DNA of 64,000 bases from Tetmemena sp. SeJ-2015 (Eukaryota; Ciliophora; Spirotrichea; Sporadotrichida; Oxytrichidae), in contig JAJKFJ010022703.1 in the NCBI GenBank assembly GCA_027382625.1, positions 18,855-82,854 on the forward strand, in the 5' to 3' direction. The notes beneath the pieces are model-generated. The model was not told the origin of the DNA. It did no database searches and worked only from the letters and a program-made list of their open reading frames with translations. This document shows, one piece after another, positions 58,715 to 64,000 of this stretch (position 1 is its first letter; each line of letters opens with the position of its first letter). A program made the position numbers and the translations under genes.

Positions 58715-58923
58715 AGCTTATCTGTACTATAATTGCCTTTATTTTTAAATTTTGGTTTGCTCTTCAAAAAATTTCAACTGAACTAAGATAAGTTTTTTAA
58801 TTTTCATAAAAAAAATTTTAAAGAGAAAATATTTTTGAAGTAGAGTAGATTTGCATCGAGAACCTTGGAAGATTGTCATGCTTAAACAAATTTTAGTCTA
58901 AATTTCTTGTAATTATAATTAAC

Positions 58924-61179
58924 TATGAGAAATAAATTTGTTCCGCCAACTACCTCACCAACTACCACCAACTCAAATCATTTCACCTACCCAAACTATC
59001 ATCACTAGGTGAGCGCTTCTCACTTCCAAATGCAACATCTTTCTACTATCAACGAGCAGTTTGACTACGAGGATAACTACTCTGGTTATCCAGAAGATCA
59101 AGAGACTGGTTCTTCTTACTATCTCTACGATGAAGAGTACTCTCAACGATCAGAGGATCCCAACTTCAAATTATCCAACTACTCTGAATCAAACTGCAAT
59201 ACTCCAAACAACGGATCTAATCCTACTTCACTCGCCCCAACCCCTCGTGCCTTCAAGCCCCCTTCTTCAACTAAGGCAGTCAACAACTCTTTCGACAAAG
59301 ACGCTTTTGTGGAAATTTATTATAATCTATATTTATAGAACTCGTCTACTAACACACAGGCAAAGACTTTGAGTTTGAGAGAGCCCCTGTCTAGGGATCG
59401 ATAATCTTCAAAGAGAAGAGAATTCCTGAAGATTTGACTGTTCTTCCTTTTTAAGCAGATAGAAGCATGAGCTACTTCAATCTTCTCAATCATTACTTAA
59501 AATTCATATAATTGTGGTTAAGTTATCAAGCCAACAAGAGAGGAAAGTAAGCTATCGATTTATTTAATAATGCTAAAGGGAAACTGAGGTGCTTGCTCTT
59601 GACTGCGAGAGGATTCAAACTAAGAAAGGGGACAGACTTGCGAGAGTTTCTGTTGTGAACTACTATGGCAACATCGTCTTCGACACTTTGGTTAAACCTT
59701 GGGCTAAAGTAGTTGACTACAGGGAGCATATCACTGGTATTAAAGCTGCAGATCTCAAGCATGCCCCTTCCTACCCCAAGATTGCTCCTTTGGTAAGGCT
59801 AATTAAAAAGAGAGAAGATATTCTTAGATAAGTGATCTCATTTTATATTGTAGTTGAAAAAGATCCTTGACAAAAAAGTAGTAGTGGGCCACTCTTTGCT
59901 TGAGGACTTTGAATCTTTGAAGCTAGATGAAACTGAATACGAGTGCGAGCTTCGAGAGATATCTGAGTTCAGGATTTTCCAGAGACCCCTTCAAAACAAC
60001 TTCTTCGAAAAGAGGAAACTCAAAGAACTAGCAAAAGACTTTCTCAATGCCACAATCCAGGTTGGTCATCACTCATCTATCATTGATGCCAGAGTAGCTC
60101 TTGCTCTCTACAGGATGTTTTAGTAAGTATTGCCGCTATTAGCTCTAATCCATTTTAGGAATGAAATTGAGAGTGAGTACTAGTTTTTGAAATCGTCTAG
60201 CGCTCTAGCAAACAGCCTGAATATCACTCAATCTGTCAAAAGCATTAACCATCAGTTGGACTTTGCTGATCTGCCCATGATAACTGAGGTTTTCAAGGAC
60301 TTGAAGTTCCTTTCTCCAGTTGAGAACAAAAGTTCCGCCATCTCAAGCAAGAATTTCCTTCCCCTGCCCGGAAAACAAATCTTTGAAAACGTGGGAACCA
60401 AATGAGGATGACTCTGTCTTGTTTGAGCAGTCTTAAAATTGTCAGAATGCTGAAGAAGAGCAGCCAAAGCTTAACTTTCAGAAAAGGCTTTTAAAATATA
60501 TCTATGACCCTTTATTGAAAGCTTTTTGAAGGTAGATCTTTCTATTTAAATATCTAATTTAGGTTTCCCAGGTCTAAACTCTGGCTTTTTGAATATTGAA
60601 GATTCTGAGGATTGCAGTATTTCAGCTGAGAAAGAGAGTTCCTCTCTATTCAAAAACTAACCTCTCTTGCTTTGTGATCAGCGGGAGAATTCCGAGGTTA
60701 AAAGTTCTGGGCCAATTCTAAGCGATCCTTTTCTCTCTACTTTCACACCTCTGAAGAACAACATCTGGGCCTTCCCTCCACAGAGCTAGGTGTAGTATGT
60801 GCCATATCCAAACGATGGATGCGCTTCTTTCTACTCGCCTTCAAAAGTTTTCAACCCAGAGTACTCCCCTGAACGAGCTAAGCCTATCAACCAAGCATCT
60901 TCAAGCAAGCATCTCACTTATCAGAATTCCTCTGGCAGAGCATCTGATCTGGTAGCCATCTTCAAGAATGGCTTTTCACTAAATGATAGAGACGATGAGT
61001 AGTACTCTTTAGTTTCTATGATTAAGAGATAGGAGGAGAAAGATAAAGCTCCTTCTGGCTCCACAAAGACGCAAACTTTCCTTGATATTCCAGGGAGACA
61101 AGCTTCCTCAAATTAGCCGATGAGATCAGTTGTTGAGGGTTGCAACAACACTTTCTTCAGGAACAGTCAGAAGTAGTGA
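58924..61179 (+). CDS. DEDDh RNA exonuclease (REX/ISG20 type)
   Basis: These 3'-5' exonucleases trim structured RNAs. From ATG 58924 a Thr/Asn/Tyr/Ser-rich head (SPTTTNSNHFTYPNYHHQ) precedes the domain. ExoI VLALDCERIQTKKGD gives D and E. RLARVSVVNYYGNIVFDTLV and VDYREHITGIKAADL follow. Intron 59793-59853 joins APL to LKKILDKKVVVGHSLLEDFE (ExoII with Asp), and HHSSIIDARVALALY carries the His and last Asp of ExoIII. ExoI has DCERI instead of the usual DCEMV. Intron 60123-60158 follows. The long Ser/Pro-rich tail (FYSPSKVFNPEYSPERAKP) contains IES 60487-60520 and, 11 bp later, intron 60532-60562. IES 59312-59337 interrupts the head. One T-run indel near 60386 breaks the frame. Stop TGA 61177. 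Confidence 0.85.
59312..59337. other. IES, pointer GAA, 26 bp
   Basis: GAA at 59312-59314 and 59338-59340. Removal joins KDAFVE to LVYQHTGKDFEFERAPVQ in one frame leading into the nuclease domain. Confidence 0.78.
60487..60520. other. IES, pointer GCTTTT, 34 bp
   Basis: GCTTTT at 60487-60492 and 60521-60526, same phase. With intron 60532-60562 also removed, the reading is NFQKRLFEGFPGLNSGFL. Confidence 0.85.
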
Positions 61180-61209
61180 GATCTCTTGTCTAGACTTATT
61201 TTATATTTT

Positions 61210-61560
61210 TCAATTCAATAGTACTAATTTAGCCTTGGTCAAGAATGGATGTTTCTTTCGACTTTGGCCTTTCTTTTAAAAGTATTTTGCGAGCTGGTAG
61301 AGTCTTTGTTCTATTGAGTAAAGCTTCTTGTGAGGAGCCCTCATGGGCTCAAGTAAGTGAAGTTGAGAAGGTAGCTTTGCCTTCTTTCTCTCCCCTTGAC
61401 TCACTCTTGCTAGTTTCTCTTTTAATTTCTATAAAGTAATTTCTTCGATAATATTTCAAGTTTTCAACTACTCCATTTTTATCATATTATTTCTTAATGA
61501 CACCCTAGTCTACGAAGTCGTTATGTGATGATTGCCCTTGCTTGGAGAAGAATTAATAAT
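61210..61560 (-). CDS. Small basic protein, partial or disrupted
   Basis: On minus, FSKQGQSSHNDFVDQGVIKK, QYDKNGVVENLKYYRRNYFI and KSESRGEKEGKATFSTSLT run to a TGA at about 61345. Beyond it the same frame continues AHEGSSQEALLNRTKTLPAR. Another frame gives MRAPHKKLYSIEQRLYQLAK to TGA 61210. Both continuations look protein-like, so an IES or intron lies near 61340 or one frame is a shadow. No start codon is visible near 61560, so the 5' end is unresolved. No family recognised. Confidence 0.4.
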
Positions 61561-61586
61561 TATAAATTAGAATAAGTTTTATCAAG

Positions 61587-61957
61587 ATGTGGGAAAAGGA
61601 TAAATTACTTGTAAGAAAGGTTAGAGAATGCTTCGCTGAGGTCGATTCTCAATTGGCAGCTGGCGAAGATGTAGATCTCTCCTCTATTTGTGAGAAAGAG
61701 ACTAATGCTCTCTTGAAGCACACCTTCTCATAAATGGAAAGCTACAGAGCCAATCACCCTCAAGCAAATTAAAAGTCAGATATTAATCATGTCTTTATAT
61801 TTAGATATGTAGCATTATCAGAAAAGAAGGCAAGACTATTCGTGCCCAAGATCCCTTACTTCCAAAACTTCTGAGCGCAGATGGATCTTCGAAAGCAAGT
61901 GCTAGATTCTTGAGCACGGGATCTTCATACAAAGAGAGGAGATCCAGGCGGCACTGA
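61587..61957 (+). CDS. Small charged protein, unknown
   Basis: From ATG 61587: MWEKDKLLVRKVRECFAEVD and SQLAAGEDVDLSSICEKETN, LKHTFSQMESYRANHPQAN. A break at about 61770-61810 (AT-rich, intron or IES) is followed by SIIRKEGKTIRAQDPLLPKL and SADGSSKASARFLSTGSSYK, ending ERRSRRH at TGA 61955. About 100 residues, helical head and basic Ser-rich tail. No family recognised. Confidence 0.5.
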
Positions 61958-62205
61958 TTTCTTGCGTTTGCTATATATCTATTTAAACTTCAATAAATGT
62001 TCAAAACAACAAGCATGCTCATCTTCTCATTTTAAAATGCAATTGCAGTTGTTTTATTCCATTAAACTTTATATAAATTAAGTTATAATTACTGCAATTA
62101 ATTAATATTATTCATTATTTATACTCAAAGTATAATAATTAACTCTCTTATTTGCTCAATAATTGTGATAATTACAAATTTATAAGGACCATTATAAACC
62201 ACAAA

Positions 62206-64000
62206 CATGAAAGCATACAGCAGATGCTCTAAAGCCTTGAACTAGTTCACTAATTCTTAAAAACTCAACATCTTAAAATTCCCCAGCCATGACCTTAAAA
62301 GTAGAACTTTGAACGAAGGGCTCTCTAGTGTAACCGCAAGAGGAGTGTAATTTTTTTTATATGTAAGTGTTTAACTACTCCAACAAAGAGTATAAGATAA
62401 ACACAGGCAATTGCTTGCTTTCAAGGAAAAGGAAATTAAAAACACTTTATCATCATAGATTAGACGATTCAGAGGTCAGGATTAACTTGTATGGCTATCC
62501 GAGAGGACCTGTTTATGATATGTCAAAAGCTTATGAGAAAGAGGAACCATCTCTCTCACCTTATTTATTGTAATAAATCTGGAGAAGATTAAGAGCATGA
62601 AGAGAAAACTGAGGTCTTTATGGATTAACTGAGAGAACCAGCTAGAATCCAAATCATCGCTGTCGATCCTATGTTCTACCTTTATAAGGCAAGACAATGC
62701 GCAATAGAAGTACTTCCTACTCTAAATGAGTAAGTCATTTTCACATCCCTGATTCATTCTTGCCTAAAGTGATATGATGCAGTAAAAAATGGGTGTATTT
62801 GGGTAAGACTATAAGTTAAACTTTGAGAAGCAGAAAGAGCAAGAGAATGAGTTTATGAACACTGAGCATCCAGAGGCTCTAAAGAAAATTCACTCTCTGT
62901 TGTTTCCCTTCTCTTGGAAAGAGGCTGAAGTGTCGCTCCCTAGTTTGATGATGTCTCACAAACCTGAACTAATTGGAAAAGACTTTATGAAAAGTAAGGC
63001 TAATATTAGGTTAATTTACGTTTTTAATTAGGGATGATGAACTTCGATTAAAATGAGCCTGAGTCGTAAGAAGACTTAGAGCTGATTATAGAGGCGATGG
63101 GTTCCTCTTTGCTTTCTAAGAAGCATCCCTAGTTCTTCAGTGACTTATAAAGAGTTCTCTGCGAGTCTATCCTCTTTACTCACACTAAGACTTTGATGGG
63201 TGGAATGCCAGAGCTACTTAATAGAATGTAGATAGGAGCTTCACTTACCCTGGATGAAATGCAGGGCATCTTCAACGATATAATGAACAAGATAAAGCAA
63301 AGGTAGGGACCAGCTGAGCCAGGAGCTGCTGCCATCTATCACTATCCTGAGATTTTCTTGAAGAGGAAGGATCAGTACCTTGATGCCTTTTTGAGAGAAG
63401 TAATTTCTGACACTGATAAACTTGAAGATGAATTAGAGAGACCTTCTTCAATAGATTAATTATGCTTCATATGCATTTTTTGTCTACATTAGATGTCTAC
63501 TGTGGAAATTTGCAAGTGAGCCCACTCAGTAGATTTTGGAATACTACCTAAATAGTGAAAGGGACTAAGATAAGGGTCAAGCCAAGAGAAGATCTCTGAG
63601 ATGACTTATTTACTCTTTCATATAATGTTTGATCTCGACAAGGATATGTTGCCTCCTAACAAAGGTGAGGAAGATTAGGAGGATGATGATGAGTTTGATG
63701 CAATTGCTAAAAGGCCAAGACGCAAGAGCGTTAAGAAATTTGTGAGGCCCAAAAAACTCAACTTGGAGGGTTCCAAGCTCATAGACTTCCATAAAATGGA
63801 CATGAAAATAGATGAACTAGCAGAGCACAAGATAGAGAAGTAAGCTGCAGTTGCTTTATTATTTTCATCTTAGTTCTTTAATTATGGAAGTAAGCTTTAA
63901 TGGAAGCATTGTTTGAGACTCAACTCTGGGGAGAACCATACGTGAAGAATCCTTTCATCTATGTGACTGATCACTAGACAGACTTCCAAGGCGATAAGGG
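62206..64000 (+). CDS. Large unrecognised protein, continues past the window
   Basis: From ATG 62206 (MKAYSRCSKALNQFTNSQK) a helical block (LLQQRVQDKHRQLLAFKEKE) is followed in another frame by EVRINLYGYPRGPVYDMSKA and then PARIQIIAVDPMFYLYKARQ and CAIEVLPTLN. Intron 62730-62769 joins to DMMQQKMGVFGQDYKLNFEK. Intron 62994-63031 joins DFMK to RMMNFDQNEPESQEDLEL. KHPQFFSDLQRVLCESILFT and GGMPELLNRMQIGASLTLDE are well conserved in look. Later parts include FASEPTQQILEYYLNSERDQ, DEFDAIAKRPRRKSVKKFV and, at the end, MEALFETQLWGEPYVKNPFI. Several IES-type breaks (62450, 62575, 63470, 63600, 63840-63900). It could be two genes, with the first ending near 62520. Incomplete at 64000; I do not recognise the family. 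Confidence 0.5.

Noticed and set aside
1..64000. Euplotes-type code (TGA = Cys) or the standard code
   Set aside because: Conserved genes end at TGA and carry many internal TAA/TAG at Gln positions, so the code is TAA/TAG = Gln with TGA stop.
1..64000. Bacterial features: operons, ribosome-binding sites, CRISPR arrays, insertion sequences
   Set aside because: All recognisable genes are eukaryotic with spliceosomal introns; no regularly spaced repeats and no transposase were seen.

Overview
The window reads as ciliate nuclear DNA that uses the code TAA/TAG = Gln with TGA as the only stop. In clathrin adaptor mu, TTLL3-like ligase, PP2A B56, ribosomal eS25, NOG2 GTPase and others, TAA and TAG occur at ordinary residues and reading ends at TGA. 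Composition is AT-rich, genes are compact, and spliceosomal introns are mostly 28-60 bp GT..AG.

Many conserved ORFs are also interrupted by short AT-rich segments that are not GT..AG introns. These are flanked by 3-9 bp direct repeats, and removing the segment plus one repeat copy restores the protein family sequence exactly. These are the hallmarks of internal eliminated sequences (IESs) and pointers in spirotrich germline (micronuclear) DNA. I therefore read the window as micronuclear DNA of a hypotrich/stichotrich-like ciliate, carrying about two dozen precursor genes in mostly unscrambled order. Genus-level assignment is inference only.

Layout: ELMO-domain gene (0.2-1.6 kb); very acidic Ser/Gln-rich region running into a P4-type flippase ATPase (2-10.5 kb); PP2A B56 regulatory subunit (10.7-12.4 kb); coiled-coil gene on the minus strand (12.7-15.5 kb) and small minus gene (15.6-15.8 kb); membrane protein (16-17.3 kb); VPS26-like retromer subunit (17.4-18.9 kb); RRM/RS protein on minus (19-20.9 kb); small ORF and bZIP factor (21-23 kb); AP-1 mu (23.4-24.7 kb); RS-like protein on minus (24.8-26.4 kb); eS25 (26.8-27.4 kb); auxilin-type J protein and alpha/beta hydrolase on minus (28-30.3 kb); possible DIX-like protein on minus (30.6-31.8 kb); TTLL3-like tubulin ligase (32-36.6 kb); four-helix membrane protein, E2-like acyltransferase and two secreted proteins (36.7-41.3 kb); Gln/Asn-rich protein and a CNBD potassium channel on minus (41.4-46.6 kb); NOG2 GTPase on minus (47.1-48.6 kb); a gene-poor stretch (48.6-49.8 kb); several unrecognised genes (49.8-54.4 kb); polytopic membrane protein on minus (54.4-56.6 kb); Kelch-BTB protein (56.8-58.7 kb); DEDDh RNA exonuclease (58.9-61.2 kb); and small or partial genes to the window end.

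The genes do not form an operon or pathway. They look like independent single-gene units, each of which would become a separate or small macronuclear chromosome after IES excision. Vesicle-traffic genes (flippase, VPS26, AP-1 mu, auxilin) are over-represented, but nothing in the sequence ties them into one regulatory unit. CDS extents below include IESs and introns. Coordinates of gene ends inside AT-rich DNA are approximate.
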